From positions 372,001 to 436,000 of the forward strand of contig CM022372.1 in assembly GCA_011800155.1 (NCBI GenBank): DNA of 64,000 nt, in the 5' to 3' direction. The notes under the pieces are model-generated. The model made no database searches. It had not been told where the DNA came from and saw only the letters and a list, made by a program, of their open reading frames with translations. A program made the position numbers and the translations under genes. Source of the stretch: Flammulina velutipes. Its lineage: Eukaryota > Basidiomycota > Agaricomycetes > Agaricales > Physalacriaceae. How positions within the stretch are numbered: the first letter of the stretch is position 1; each line of letters opens with the position of its first letter. Of this stretch, positions 30,164-41,398 are shown piece by piece.

Positions 30164-32434
30164 TCAACTGCCAGTTCCCGTATGCCTCGGTCGCGGCCGC
30201 TGCAGATCATGATTACTCCGCGCGCGAGGCAAAGCGCCCGAAAATATACCCTCAAACGACCTCTCCCCTCGAGCAGTCCCCTCGCGATTTCGCACTGTCA
30301 CAGTCCCCGTGCGCTCCCTTTCCCGTGGCCTCACAGTCCCAGTTCCCATAATAATAGGCATCGGTACTTCATTGTCCCCAATCGGTATGCCTCCCGCCCA
30401 CGTCTGGGGTATACGGCCAAGTTGACGACCCTCCGGTACGTGATGATGCCGAATGCGGTGGGTCGACGAACGGTCGGGACCACGCTCAGGCTGTTGCCCC
30501 GCCACAGGCTCTTCCCCTTCCTCGTTCTCCTCCCTCGCACTACACCAAAACCGATGCCCCTCGCTCCACGCCGTGCTCTGGCATTCCTTCCCACAATATT
30601 TCGCTTTCCGGCATCTTCGACATTTTGCAAACTCTCGAGGAACAGTTTCCCATTTTCCACATAGCACTAAAAAAATAAAGGTCAGACAGCGGCGTGTGAA
30701 ATTGGTAACAAGGACATACTATTGGCGCATTGTCGTATCCCACCGCGACTATCGTCCTTTCGACAAGCGTTCCGCATGATCACACCTGCCCAGTATTGGA
30801 TTTCGCTTGGAAGTTTCGGTGTATCGCTCTCCGACGAGCTAGGCCGGAAGGTGAACCTCTCCACTAGCGAGAAAACATTCGTTTGACGTCCGCCAGTGCT
30901 GGGGGCAGGTGGTTTCTCCTTCTCCTTCTCCTTGCCCCGAGCTGTAAAAGATCTGAAGAACCCACCCGAATTCGACGACGAAGATCCCGGTGAAGAACTT
31001 GCAGACGACGAAGCAGATGATGAAGCAGTGGAAGGAGGCTTGATGGGTATGGCATGGGAGCGAGGATTGACGATGGATGCAGTGGGTGTCGCGTTGGAGG
31101 TAGATGCAGGATGAAAAGATGTGCGAGGCTCGTAAAAGGCTTGTCGGACGTGCGGGTATTTGCTTAGATATGCCAACAGCTGTAGACTCAGTAAAACATC
31201 CTCGTCTCGATAAGGTCCAGAATCCCGCGCCCCACGGATAGTCCCTGTGCCAGAGCGAGGCAAAGGTGTTACACCAGGACGAGGCGTCGCCTCGGGTGGC
31301 GCTCCCATCGCCATATCGTCGTTCGGTTCGAGGGAGACGATGCCTTGATCTACGCCGTCGCCCTGCTCGTCGCTGATCATGATGCGCGCGTCCAGAGGCG
31401 TGGCTATTGTTTCATCGACGGCTCCGTCAGCAACGATGCCAACGGCACGTCGGGGAGGGGGGTCTTCGTCATCGTCTTCTGTTTCGGTATCCTGACGAGA
31501 CGAAGTCGGCGAAGGGGATGCAGGAGCTTCACGCTGAGGATGTGGTGGATCCCAAGTTCGACGTGCGATGATGGTACCAGATCGCTCCCGACCAGGGACC
31601 ACGACGGAGGCGGTGGGTGTATTCGAACGGAGTGGCGTCGTGGTAGTCGATACTTCGGTTGAGGTGTCTCCGTCGTCGCTGGTACTGGCGATGTCGTCTC
31701 TCTGTAAAAGCGTTAAAAGAGCGATTCTGTGTGCCACACGATAACTCACAGCATCAACCCGGATCTGTCTTTGAAGCGCCCTTGCGAGCTCGTTCGCTTC
31801 GTCTCGAGTCCTCTGCTCCGCCAAAGCTTGTCTCCTGGCGTGGCGCTGTTCCCTCGTTTCCCTTGGAGCGCCCGACGCACTCGGACTGGGACCCAATGCG
31901 AAGCCTTTCTTTGCCAACCACGCCTCTAAGATGCATCCAACAACCTCCAACGTCCCCGCTTGCACGACTCTACTCCGGATGGCTTCGCTGCCGCGAACGC
32001 CTATGTTGACGACACACTGGAATGCGAGGGAGAATCGGTAAGCCGCGTGCTTGTCAAACGAGTGCGGATTAAGGGTGGGAGTAAGCTTGGGCGGTCGAGC
32101 AGACGGTGGGGCGAGTCCATAGAAGAGAGCAGGATTCTCTGGAGGAGGAGGAGCGAGACAGAATTCATGTAGCATTTTGACCAGTCGCTCGAGGCCGCCG
32201 TCCTGGGTCATGATTTCCCGGATCCGGGGCGACGTCGATGTGAGATAGGTTAATTGTGTTAGGGAGTTGAACAATGGCAGCGACGAGGACGTATCAAGAG
32301 CTGTTATAAAGACTGAGCGTTGGCCTAGCTTATGAAGCCACTAGGAAATACGCACCTCGCCGGTCATAGAGCTGTGAGCTGATGCAAACGCAGGCCTTAT
32401 TCTGTGCTGGAAACGCAAAGTTTGACTCGCGCAT
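30164..32434 (-). CDS. MUB1: MYND-type zinc finger protein, MUB1/samB family
   Basis: Exons 32434-32356, 32300-31750, 31701-30720 and 30666-30164 (2,115 nt, 704 aa). The start reads MRESNFAFPAQNKACVCISS. An armadillo-like region follows (NSLTQLTYLTSTSPRIREIM, then VVNIGVRGSEAIRSRVVQAG), then a low-complexity acidic and Ser-rich middle. Near the C-terminus a MYND finger (CANMLCGKWETVPREFAKC, then CRKAKYCGKECQSTAW...H...C) supplies the Cys/His zinc ligands. In yeast MUB1 works with the E3 ligase Ubr2 to degrade Rpn4; Aspergillus samB affects morphogenesis (established). Intron 2 (31702-31749) is 48 nt with no stop, so retention would also stay in frame. Confidence 0.85.
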
Positions 32435-33487
32435 TGCTGCCAGTCGACGGTCGGGAGAGAAAGAAGAAAAAGGTGTCGCAGAACAACGCTGAACGCTGCA
32501 ACAAGGCTGAATCAGTCAACCCCCGTCGCACCGTTTGGTCTTGTTTGGCAGCGTGGCGTATCATCAACTTCCACTCCAACCACATGCCACTCAGTCATAC
32601 CACCGCTAACGTACGGACTACACGCAATTTCTTTGGCTCTGGAATACTATTTCGTCGTTCTTTGTATCCGCCGCCAAGTCCGCTCCAATTCGTGCCTTTT
32701 TGGTCCTGCTGACACCGTACCGCTTCGCCTTTGTCTTCTCGGGTCTCCTCACGCCACAATTTACCCGACTCGCTCTGGTCCTCCGCTTGAACTAAGAACT
32801 CTGTGCACGCGAATTCTACACACGAGATCCACCTCGCCCGCACGTCCATCTGGTAGTTCCGGTGCTGCACGCGGAGCTCGCCTCACATTGTACAATTATT
32901 CCCATTGGCTTACCTTGCGTTATGGGCAATCCCAACGCTGATCTCGCGCGCAGGATTGATGGTCAAGACTTCTATCGCGCAGGCCCTAGAACAAGTAGGA
33001 GATATTTCTTTTCTATCGTTGGTCTGCAAATAATCTGTACAGATATCGCTCTTGACGGCTAGTCCTGTCAGTCTTCATCGGCCTGTTGGTAATCCATCGT
33101 AATTGTCGTCTCCTTCAACGTGCCGGACAACTATCTATCATTCAGGTGGGCATGATAATTCTGTAGTGGATCTCCGGAGAGACAAACCAGCATTGTAGCT
33201 TTCATAATCGGACCACGCCACATTGGTTATCGACTTATATGTAGTATCTCTCAGAATGACCATTGTGAGCCATTCAATCTTCTTCTCGTTACTGCATACT
33301 GATCTATACCTAGGGCTAAACAGCAGGAATTGACGTGTTCGTTGATTTCTCTCACAATCAGATCCAATCATGGAGACGCCTGCCAGTGGTACCCTCGTTC
33401 ACTTTGTCCTACTACAGGTACAGTCTGGTCTCTTGACTCTATCGCTTGAGGACTCGCTTGACATAGAGATACATTGAAAAATAATCA
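32435..33487. other. Intergenic upstream of MUB1, no supported gene
   Basis: Several overlapping frames of up to about 100 codons occur on both strands but lack splice support or recognisable protein sequence. A short plus ORF at 33370 (METPASGTLVHF...) is unsupported. Confidence 0.35.
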
Positions 33488-33643
33488 ATTACGACGTCCA
33501 ACTGCCCGGGCAATAGCCAACCGCATCTCCCCCAGTGTCAGGCCAGCATCAGCCTGAATGTAAGGGTAATATCCAGTCGCCTCTAGCAGCGTGAGGCCGT
33601 TAATCGCTGCCATATTGTCGAGTTTCGGGAGTCGAATCAATGC
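33488..33643 (-). pseudogene. Orphan terminal exon of a hypothetical gene
   Basis: After an acceptor CCCTAG the minus strand reads ALIRLPKLDNMAAINGLTLL and continues EATGYYPYIQADAGLTLGEM, then LAIARAVGRRN and stop. Upstream sequence is a duplicated segment with no matching exon, so only the last exon seems to remain. Family not named. Confidence 0.35.
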
Positions 33644-33693
33644 CTAGGGATGAAATCAGTACTACTGGTCATAAACATGTTATGTCCGAGTCG

Positions 33694-33846
33694 CCCTACC
33701 CCTCCCACGCGTACTTCCTTCCCCCAAGGACCACCTCCCATGAAAAATGGAACCTCATCGAATGGACCATTATCATCAATGGACGAATCGGAGTTATGGC
33801 GCTAATTATCCAAACGAGTCGAGCACACATTTTGAAAAGGAAATAG
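33694..33846 (+). repeat. Duplicated ~150-bp segment, copy A
   Basis: Nearly identical, in opposite orientation, to 38479-38630. Both copies keep an open frame ending WNLIEWTIII(N/D)GRIGVM then an AHILKRK end and stop, so they derive from the end of one gene. Copy A is followed by a decayed relative of the gene at 40994-41398. Confidence 0.6.
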
Positions 33847-33849
33847 AGC

Positions 33850-34030
33850 GTCTACTCCACCGTAATGTTGGCTATCCCCAATGCACACTGAAGTCTAGAA
33901 AGGACAAGCTCAACCCGTGCGAGCTCCAAGGTTCTGCTCCCTCACATTTCTCTCTTGTGGTTTTCTAACGAGCCCCTACAGATGACCTTGGAGGTGCTCC
34001 TCCCAACTCCCGGAATGGCTTCCGCAAGAA
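33850..34030 (-). pseudogene. Decayed copy of the 41-kb hypothetical gene
   Basis: Same-orientation similarity to 41115-41310 over landmarks such as ctactccaccg, ccaaggttctgctcc and ttttctaacgagcc. Frame is lost by indels and stops. It lies beside duplicated segment A, so the two may have been copied together. Confidence 0.45.
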
Positions 34031-34109
34031 CAAACGGAGTCCTTCGTACCCTTAGCTATGAGAAATGTGACATGTTTCCTGAGACGAAAGCGAAGCAGGC
34101 CTGGATTTT

Positions 34110-34325
34110 TTGTTCAGACTAATAGACAAGTACATTGTGCCATTTTCAGGACCACAATGGATGACAATACCAACGGGTTCGCGCCAATATGATGGGGTGC
34201 TCTTGGAGCATGAGATGCTGCAAGAATTCCGGCCGGTATTAGCCCAATGGATGACTGCAACGTCGGGAGAAGACTTTGTAAAAAAGAGTTGCGCCACATT
34301 TCAAATTAAAGTCTTCCCGTCCTGA
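34110..34325 (+). CDS. Possible exon of an unknown protein
   Basis: Open frame ...LIDKYIVPFSGPQWMTIP... then HEMLQEFRPVLAQWMTAT to TGA near 34325, preceded by a TTCAG acceptor-like site at 34119. It looks protein-like, but no start exon was found. Confidence 0.25.
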   Translation: MFRLIDKYIVPFSGPQWMTIPTGSRQYDGVLLEHEMLQEFRPVLAQWMTATSGEDFVKKSCATFQIKVFPS

Positions 34326-35105
34326 ACAGTGAACAAAGGCAATGTATAATTTATGTGTACCGCAATTTCCAAGAAATACGTGCTTCTGGTGGCGGGAGTC
34401 TGTGAGTACGATATGAGGATATTCATCGGGTAGACTGACCTTCAGATGACCAGGGAAAGCATGTTGGTAATTTCGGACGCTTTATCGTTTTAGGCGGACT
34501 CAGACGCAATGTACTTGAATCCGAACGGGGAGGAGGGAAGTTTATGTGGGGAATTCGGGAGGGGAAGACAACGCCACAATCCCGATTGGGAGGTGACAAC
34601 TTGAAGTTGATGGGTCATATCAATATACCGTGCCACGGCCTCAGACTGGAAGATGAACGTGACTACGGCAGATATCAAGGCGCTCTTGCGTGATTTGGCG
34701 TGGAGTTGGCTCTATAGCAGGACTTTAGTGAAAGTGGCGTGGACTGGTGGCGCATCTGATGGCCGTCCATGATTGTTTGAACTTCGAAACGTCGCGCGTA
34801 CGCGATTATATTCGCTTCCGTTAAGCCTAGTAGAATTAGGACGCGCATCTGCAGTAATGACTTCAGCATAGAGAAAGAGTGCTTCTAGAATCAGGGGAAC
34901 AAATACAATCCTTTGGACACATCCGCTTCGTGAACGAAGACTGCATCATCAGTAAAGCGCCACACCGTTTCTCAGTCTACGCATGGATCATATACATGAA
35001 AGAAGGACAAAACTTCTAGTGATAAGTGTCAAGGAATTATTCGATGCTGTTGTAAAGGTCCGCTGCACAGGAATGGAAACAGTTTTATTACACTGCGCGA
35101 TTGGC
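34326..35105. other. No confident gene
   Basis: Minus-strand frames at 34490-34869 have protein-like stretches (for example QSEAVARYIDMTHQLQVVT) but could not be assembled. The rest is the 3' flank of the proteasome gene. Confidence 0.3.
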
Positions 35106-36371
35106 TTAATCTCTCTTCAAGTTTCTCCGAATGATGAAGACCCGCTCCCCATCGTCCGTCGTGGTCATCTCTTGGACACCTTCAATGTTCGCTAGCCCCT
35201 GGACGGAGCTGCCTTTGGCAAGGACGACGAACATCTCAAGGCCATCGCCGACCTAGAAAGAGAACTGATCAGCCGGATAGTGAAGAAGCAATTTTCAAAA
35301 AGTCACATACTTCAATATGTCGCTCCGTTGCACCAGTAAACGAGTCGATCACGAGAGCAAGGACGTCTGATAAGGGGAGATGGGCTGGATGGGTCGTGCC
35401 GGGTGCTGCAACCTGATTCTTGAAGTATATCTGTCAAGGGAGAGTTGGGTCAGAAAATGTGTGGATTAGGCGACAGAAGAAGGGAAAAGAAGGTCTAGGT
35501 TGCGATAGAAGGTGACGACCATGATGCGAAGCTCGCAATCTCGTCGGGGAGGGAATAAATCGGGAAGAAGTCGGATTGTATCGCAACCACCAGGTGATGG
35601 CTCGCGCCGCCACTGGAATAGGGTAAGACGCGCGCGCGTGGCACGGGTTCGAGTTCGAGCGCAACTGGTGGAGGTTCCGCCGCGACTGAATGGAGCGAGG
35701 AAAAACACGAACCTGGTTGTCCAGGAATGGCTGGACGAGCGACTGGGCTGCTCCTGCAGCACGGCACGTCTCGCGCTCGTATGAACCAACGGGATCAAAA
35801 GAGTACACTGCACCCGACCCTGTCGTATGGTTCAGGGAATTTGACAATGAAGAGCGTTGAAGGAAGTGTGAAACGCACCATCGTCTTCGATTCCGCCGAG
35901 GATGTTGTAGACATAGAATGGGAAGAATCGGCGCGCGTAAAGCATGGATTGGATGAGTCTGGCAATGGCTCGGAGGGGCATATCTTTGGCGTGTGCGTGG
36001 CGGTACCACTATAGTTTGCTGTTGTCAGTGAAAATCATCGATGGGGATTGTAGCACGCACCTCTAGCCGTTGCCTGACTTTCTTCACAAACATGTTTCCA
36101 TCTGCGGCGAATCCGTTCACTGCTAGTACCGCCTTGTCGGTCCTGGTCGCAGAGGCCTACGTCAGCGGGTAGATATGCAAGATGTCGTTACATACAATCG
36201 GAAGACCTTGGGAGCATAGCGCGTCTGGATGCTGTACCCTTCGCTCTGACGGGTATCTCCTGCGATGACAGTAAAAGTAGCACCTGCGATGGCGAGAATC
36301 GTTCCGCCATTGTCACTGTAAGGATTAAACTGCCTTTGCTGGGGGTGTCCTAGGGAAACCATGTCTGGCAT
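35106..36371 (-). CDS. PRE7: 20S proteasome subunit beta type-6 (PSMB1/PRE7 family)
   Basis: Six exons: 36371-36196, 36142-36061, 36008-35879, 35819-35713, 35430-35311 and 35252-35106 (762 nt, 253 aa). Introns are 53, 52, 59, 282 and 58 nt. Key blocks: [19 protein letters not shown] at the N-terminus, [60 protein letters not shown] and the [20 protein letters not shown] tail. Beta-6 is a non-catalytic subunit of the 20S core in nucleus and cytosol (established). There is no Thr-1 active-site start, as expected. Intron 4 is unusually long for this gene-dense region. Confidence 0.9.
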
Positions 36372-38168
36372 GCTTCAAGTCTGCTTCAAAACGCCAATCG
36401 AGTTAACAGAAAGACAGAGAGAACGACGCCAATGAGTGGATGGGCGTGCCGGGTCAGAATCGTGATACGAGCAAAGGCCGCGTAATTTGAACTGGGTGAC
36501 GCGACCCGTGGGAACATTAGCAAACCTCCGAGGTTTGGCCTTGCTCCTTCTTCGACGCTCGGCTGTCTCGAACTTGAGTTCGATCTGACCAACGAACAAT
36601 TTATTCAAAAGAAGAGGCTTCCTACTCTCCATGGATCTGTCCCCCTCTGCTGCCCTGCTTGTGACTTGTAATTTATGTAGTTTTCACTCTTTCTCGGTTA
36701 CACCGACGACTCTCCGCTCACAAATAATCGAGCGGCTGCTATCGTGCTCCTTGCATACATCTGCGAACCCACAACACAGCTCCCTTAAAAGAACTTGATC
36801 ATCGGGCACCACTAGTTTCTCCTTCGAGATTGGGGAGGTCCATATAGGTTGTGCGACCTTTCGCACTCTCCTTTGGATGATTCACCGGAATGAATTCGAA
36901 GCATAGTGCATCGTTCTCGGTAGGTACACATATGATGACACTACATATTGTTACGCCACAGGCTAGGCTTGTTCTGAACGGGTCCGTCCTCACGTCCCAC
37001 ATCGAAACCCGGTTGAACAGGATCATTCCAGCTATCATACAGGGAGCCAAGTACATGATTCATGAATACATACATGTGTGAGTTCACCCTTCCGCTCGTA
37101 ATCCATATCTATCTTATCTTTCCACGGCAAGCTTTCCGAGATCAAAAACAAACCTAATTTGTGGCGCGCTAGTTTACTCTTGTGGATCGTAATAATCCCG
37201 CTTTGTCCGCAGAAAGGCTACGATCAACAATAGCGCTTCGTAATCGTATAAATTATCAGCAGACCATGACGTTGTAGCGATATCGTCGTGGAGCTATTTC
37301 CTTCCAAGTCCGTTGGCTGAGAATAGAATACCAATTGGTTGAACCGAGTCCACCGTCTAGGCTACCTATAGATAGACAAAGATACGACGAGGACGTGGTA
37401 GTTTCTCCGTGATAAGAACTCATATCTCTAAGCATTCGGAAGTTGACCAAGCGCCTAGTTAGCGCAGGAAATCAGTGAATAATGTCGACACACTGCGTTT
37501 CAGGGTTTCTCCGACGAGGCTCCCACCAACAAATCGGGGTACTATTCTTGCTGTCTGGTATAACATCTATGTTGCTATCAGCCTGGACCACTGCTTCGAT
37601 TCCCTCGACGCTGAAATGGCGCATGTGTTTCTATAGTACCTCGGGAAAGGGATCAATTCTGTCTATTTGAGTGGCGTCGGTAAGAGCCGTGATGTTATTT
37701 TTGGGAGATCACCTTCGTGTGTGCGAGCAAGGAGATACTACGGTCCGTGGATTTAGGCTCGAACACCGTATCGCATATCCGTCCGAAGGTGCGAGTTTTT
37801 TTTGGTGTCCTAAACGTGGCGCACGTGTTTCGGTTTTTCCTGAGGAACTGGACTTGCTCTTTTGCGCAGCTATTCACTAATACCACGTTAATCCTGAGAT
37901 AATTATAGCACCTCTGGCATCTGGCACAGGCTAATGTCTCCCGAATATTAGTATATCCCCATGCCCAAGGCTTCGAGCTTGACGCAATCTCCCCCCAATA
38001 TATTGAAGATAGATCCAGAGTGCTCCTTAAATAGCAGTGCGACATCCCGTTCTTCTCATCCCCTGGGCGTATTCTAACGTCGCCGGACCTCAATTTGCCA
38101 ATTGCCAGTTCTAGCGAATATTGATCGATGATCCGTGGTGACAAACACTGCGAGCCCCTACCATCACC
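36372..38168. other. Largely non-coding or decayed
   Basis: Frames at 36799-37056 (minus), 37671-37880 (plus) and 37695-38144 (minus) are open but overlap one another and lack clear splice structure. The minus one (RIIDQYSLELAIGKLRSGDV...) is the most protein-like. I see no family match, and no RNA gene was recognised. Confidence 0.3.
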
Positions 38169-38521
38169 ATGACAGACACAGCCCGTATGTCTTGACGCAC
38201 ACTGATTGCTGCTAACTGATTACGTGGATTAGCTCTTTGGTTTCAACAGTTTGAGAAACGGGTTGACGTTCGGTTCGACCGTTTGAATGTGAGGTGTAGG
38301 AGGTTTCGGATGCCAGAATTGCTAGGGTGGATGCCAGAATTGCCAGGATGGATGCCAGAATTGCCAGGATGGATGCCAGTTGGGGAAGGATGGATTCTAG
38401 GACGGGTGCCACCCTTTCTAGGATAGAGGATGGGGTTAATAGGTTGGTTAGCATTGATGCTATCGTATGTTATCTTCTATTTCCTTTTCAAAATGTGTGC
38501 TTGACTCGTTTGGATAATTAG
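38169..38521 (+). pseudogene. Heptad-repeat coiled-coil gene, frameshifted
   Basis: Exon 1 38169-38184 (MTDTA), a 48-nt GTATGT...GATTAG intron, then LWFQQFEKRVDVRFDRLN. From about 38290 the coding sense moves to another frame, reading DARIARVDARIARMDARIAR then MDASWGRMDSRTGATLSRIE. A TAG and a frame change separate the two parts. The heptad MDARIAR predicts a coiled coil. It resembles short coiled-coil proteins of Agaricomycetes (inference). Confidence 0.45.
38309..38392 (+). repeat. 21-bp tandem repeat, four copies
   Basis: ggatgccagaattgccaggat repeats head-to-tail, the last copy degenerate (ggatgccagttggggaagga). Each unit encodes one heptad (MDARIAR), so the repeat expands a coiled coil by whole helical turns. 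Confidence 0.7.
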
Positions 38522-38743
38522 CGCCATAACTCCGATTCGTCCATCGATGATAATGGTCCATTCGATGAGGTTCCATCTTTCATGGGAGGATATCCTTGGG
38601 GGAAGGAAGTACGCGTGGGAGGGCAGTAGGAAACCCAGCGAGGCCACCAGTGCGGAGCGTAGGAATCGTAGAACCTTTGACTGTCTCCACGATAAGGATT
38701 GGTAGTTGAAAAGGTCTGAGTACTTCACGCTGTGTGAACGCAA
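38477..38743 (-). repeat. Duplicated ~150-bp segment, copy B, with open frame
   Basis: 38479-38630 mirrors 33694-33846. The minus frame ends FLPPRISSHERWNLIEWTII then IDGRIGVMALIIQTS and stops after ILKRK. Differences from copy A are few and mostly conservative, hinting at recent duplication or retained coding. Confidence 0.5.
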
Positions 38744-38859
38744 ACAAAGTGAATGCTGATTGACAATGTATAACAGCTATAACAGTAAGTTTCTGTCCCG
38801 AAAGAAATCGCAGGTATCACAGAAATTAAGATGTCCCGGAAGATAAAAAAGATATAAAT

Positions 38860-39923
38860 TTATGAAAGGACCTAGGGAGATGGTGAGCGTCTCGTCAAAC
38901 GACGGAATCTGCGAACTCACAGCCAACAAGACAATGGCGACGACGATGACGACTACGATCATCAGACATGCAGCGCGACGTCCGGCCTTGCGCTGATAAT
39001 CAGCAGCGGTTGTTAGCTCCTCCGACGCACGCGAGGTGTCAACAGCAATGGAGGACATGTTCGACTCGATATTCTCTGGACCGACCGATTAGTGCAGCTA
39101 CTATACCGAACGCACGAACGGACCTAGCAACCCGCCCTGCTGCTCCACCAACGTTCCCAAATCCCTAAATATCTCGGAAAGTTCGTGAATGCCCGTTTCA
39201 ATCTCCCGGATATCTTGCTCGCGCTCGTGGATGAGGGATTCCTGGTAGGCAAGTTCGTGAGGCGAGAGTTGCTGCTGCATGATCTGAGCCTGGCGTTGTT
39301 GAGGCGAGCTGGATAACTCGGCTTCCGGACTGGGGGTATGGTTAGAGTGGGGGTGAGGGAAGTGAAGAGGGGCGCACTTGTGTTCGTCTTCCACGGCCAT
39401 CTTGACGCCTTCGACGACGGTGCGTTGTCGTTCGGCGCTGACTTGTTGAGCGCGCTGGAATGCGGCCAGCGACATCTGGAAATCATGGGAGGTCTTCTGG
39501 AGAGAGGTACGTTGGTGGGGCTGAGAATTGGTATAGTTGAGATGATAGACAAGCTATGGCTTATGAGTTGACACACCAGAGTGGCCTGCTGCGCCGCCAG
39601 TTTCTTCAAATCCTCGGATCCTCGTTTCGCCATCGCTCTCGTCGTCTCTGTCAGGTCATGCCTGTGGATGATTAGAGATACACTATGCCATAGTAGATGT
39701 TGGCGACGCACAAGCTCTTCCTGAGTGTATCCGAATCCTTCGTTGTTCCCAGCTGGTCGACGAGCTTGAGGATGCCCTGAACGTTGGCATTCATCTTGAA
39801 GACCTGCAGCGACAGCGAGGACTGGAGTGAAAGGAATGCCGCATCTTCGTTGGAGCGCGGAATGGATGTGGCAGGCCCAGCGGCGGGGCGCGAGTAGCCC
39901 GCCTCGAGATCTTGAAAGCTCAT
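38860..39923 (-). CDS. PEP12: Syntaxin-type t-SNARE (Qa, Pep12/Vam3-like)
   Basis: Exons 39923-39712, 39661-39577, 39496-39378, 39329-39124, 39075-38921 and a 12-nt last exon 38871-38860 (789 nt, 262 aa). The start MSFQDLEAGYSRPAAGP is typical. An N-terminal helical domain is followed by the SNARE helix (ESLIHEREQDIREIETGIHE, LSEIFRDLGTLVEQQGG), and NIESNMSSIAVDTSRASEEL leads to a C-terminal membrane anchor (CLMIVVVIVVAIVLLAVLS). The Gln of VEQQGG is the ionic-layer candidate. It acts in Golgi-endosome/vacuole fusion (family knowledge). Divergent from uL5m. Confidence 0.88.
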
Positions 39924-40054
39924 GACGGTTGGTCGTAAAGGGAATGTACGGCCCGAGGTACCGGCCGTGGGATCAAACTTCTTCTTTCTTCTTCACTGCC
40001 AAGGTGCGCGTCCCCGCACACCGACCATTTCTGCTTTTGACTAACGTTACGCAG
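39924..40054. promoter_or_regulatory. Shared divergent promoter and 5'-UTR intron
   Basis: Only 131 bp separate the syntaxin and uL5m start codons. The uL5m leader has an intron 40004-40054 (GTGCGC...ctaac...GCAG) ending directly before its ATG, so part of the interval is transcribed leader. Confidence 0.6.
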
Positions 40055-40993
40055 ATGGCTGCTGTTGCTGCGAAAGAAGCCGTGAAGAGCGTCGCGAGGA
40101 GAGGCAAAACCTGGGCAACGCCCGCACCGTCGCTCACGGAGTTCGGCTCGGTGCCCATACGCAGGAAACCCCTCAAGCGCGACGAACGCACGAGGCTCCC
40201 AGTGCTGCCTATACAGCTCAAGCTACACGAATTTGCGGCATCCCGCTATGAAGACCACTACTTCTCTACAGTCCGCGACGACTTGATGTACATGTCCTAC
40301 GTCCACGAAGGACCCCGTCCCCCTCCTCGTGAAATTCGCCTACGGTACGACCCCGAGGATCCGTACTCAAAGTACAGGAAGAACCCCTCAGTCGGAGGCG
40401 ACGCTCAGATCGTCCGAAAACTGCCCCCACCGTCGACGCCCGAGAACGTTACGCGTCTGGAGCGCATTCAGATACATTCCATGTTGAAGCAGGCCATTGG
40501 GAACAAGCAGGAACTCGTCGGGGTGATCATGGCCCTCCGCGCGTTGTCGGGCGAGACGGAGAAGGGAGGAGGCCAACACGCAGTCAGCGGTGTCCAAATC
40601 ACCAAAGGCAAGCGCCAGGTTGGTGGCTGGATTCGTCCGGGTGTGCCGTGTGGCGCAAAGGTCGAGTTGAAGGGTCAGGCAATGTACGACTTTTTGGGCA
40701 CTCTCGTCGATTTTGTCTTGCCGCGTCTGCGCGAGTTCGACGGCATCCCCCTCCCCTACGCTGGCTCCAACCTGCACAAGCAGAGCTCCGTGTCTGGCGT
40801 CGTGTCCCTTGGGCTGCCTCCAGACGCCATGCAGTACTTCCCCCAGATCGAGGTCAACGTCGATGCGTACCCCAGGCAGTATGGCATGCATATTCATTTC
40901 GTGACCAATGCCACTGGCGTAGGCGCCCAGGATCGTGCGCGCGCATTATTATCTGGATTCCAATTACCTTTCACTCGTATCCAAAGGTCGTAA
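40055..40993 (+). CDS. MRPL7: Mitochondrial ribosomal protein uL5m (MRPL7 family)
   Basis: 312 aa from ATG 40055, placed directly after the leader intron; single coding exon. The N-terminus (MAAVAAKEAVKSVARRGKTW) is basic and Ala-rich like a mitochondrial presequence. Ribosomal L5 blocks: ITKGKRQVGGWIRPGVPCGA, LPRLREFDGIPLPYAGSNLH, then YFPQIEVNVDAYPRQYGMHI and ARALLSGFQLPF at the end. It belongs to the central protuberance of the mitoribosome large subunit (established for uL5). An upstream in-frame open stretch back to 39929 is removed by the leader intron. Confidence 0.88.
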   Translation: MAAVAAKEAVKSVARRGKTWATPAPSLTEFGSVPIRRKPLKRDERTRLPVLPIQLKLHEFAASRYEDHYFSTVRDDLMYMSYVHEGPRPPPREIRLRYDPEDPYSKYRKNPSVGGDAQIVRKLPPPSTPENVTRLERIQIHSMLKQAIGNKQELVGVIMALRALSGETEKGGGQHAVSGVQITKGKRQVGGWIRPGVPCGAKVELKGQAMYDFLGTLVDFVLPRLREFDGIPLPYAGSNLHKQSSVSGVVSLGLPPDAMQYFPQIEVNVDAYPRQYGMHIHFVTNATGVGAQDRARALLSGFQLPFTRIQRS

Positions 40994-41398
40994 CTATCCT
41001 GTTATAATCTCACCATTTAATATGATTGCTCTATCGTAGATTTTTGAGTAATGAGTCGTCAAGGCTCTAAACGTCGTGTTGAACGACTGAGAGGTGCAGA
41101 TATACCCTCCCCGTCTAGTGTCTATTCCACCGAAATGTTGACTATCCACGATGCTCAATAGCACCTGAGAAAGGGCAAGCTTGAAAGCTTCAAGGTTCTG
41201 CTCCCCCACATTTCTCTCTGGCGATTTTCTAACGAGCCTCTCCAGGTTCTCATTGGAATATACTGTAAAGGCGGGGGAATCAACTCCCAGAATGGGACTG
41301 CTTTCGTAGACTCGTCCTCCTCGATGCCGCGATCCACGAGACCTTCCAAACCACAAGGCCCTACATGTTTCATGTATCATTTCTCTTCGATGACGCAT
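40994..41398 (-). CDS. Hypothetical protein, likely multi-exon
   Basis: Open frame with AFTVYSNENLERLVRKSPER, NVGEQNLEAFKLALSQVLLS and IVDSQHFGGIDTRRGGYICT. A good GTAAGT...TGTAG intron at about 41350-41402 suggests that the true 5' end lies upstream and that the ATG at 41398 is intronic. A decayed copy exists at 33850-34030. It overlaps the uL5m 3' end tail-to-tail. Family unknown. Confidence 0.45.
   Translation of the reverse strand: MRHRREMIHETCRALWFGRSRGSRHRGGRVYESSPILGVDSPAFTVYSNENLERLVRKSPERNVGEQNLEAFKLALSQVLLSIVDSQHFGGIDTRRGGYICTSQSFNTTFRALTTHYSKIYDRAIILNGEIITG

Noticed and set aside
36375..36632. 85-codon minus ORF upstream of the proteasome gene
   Set aside because: Lies in the expected 5' leader/promoter; low-complexity basic translation, no support.
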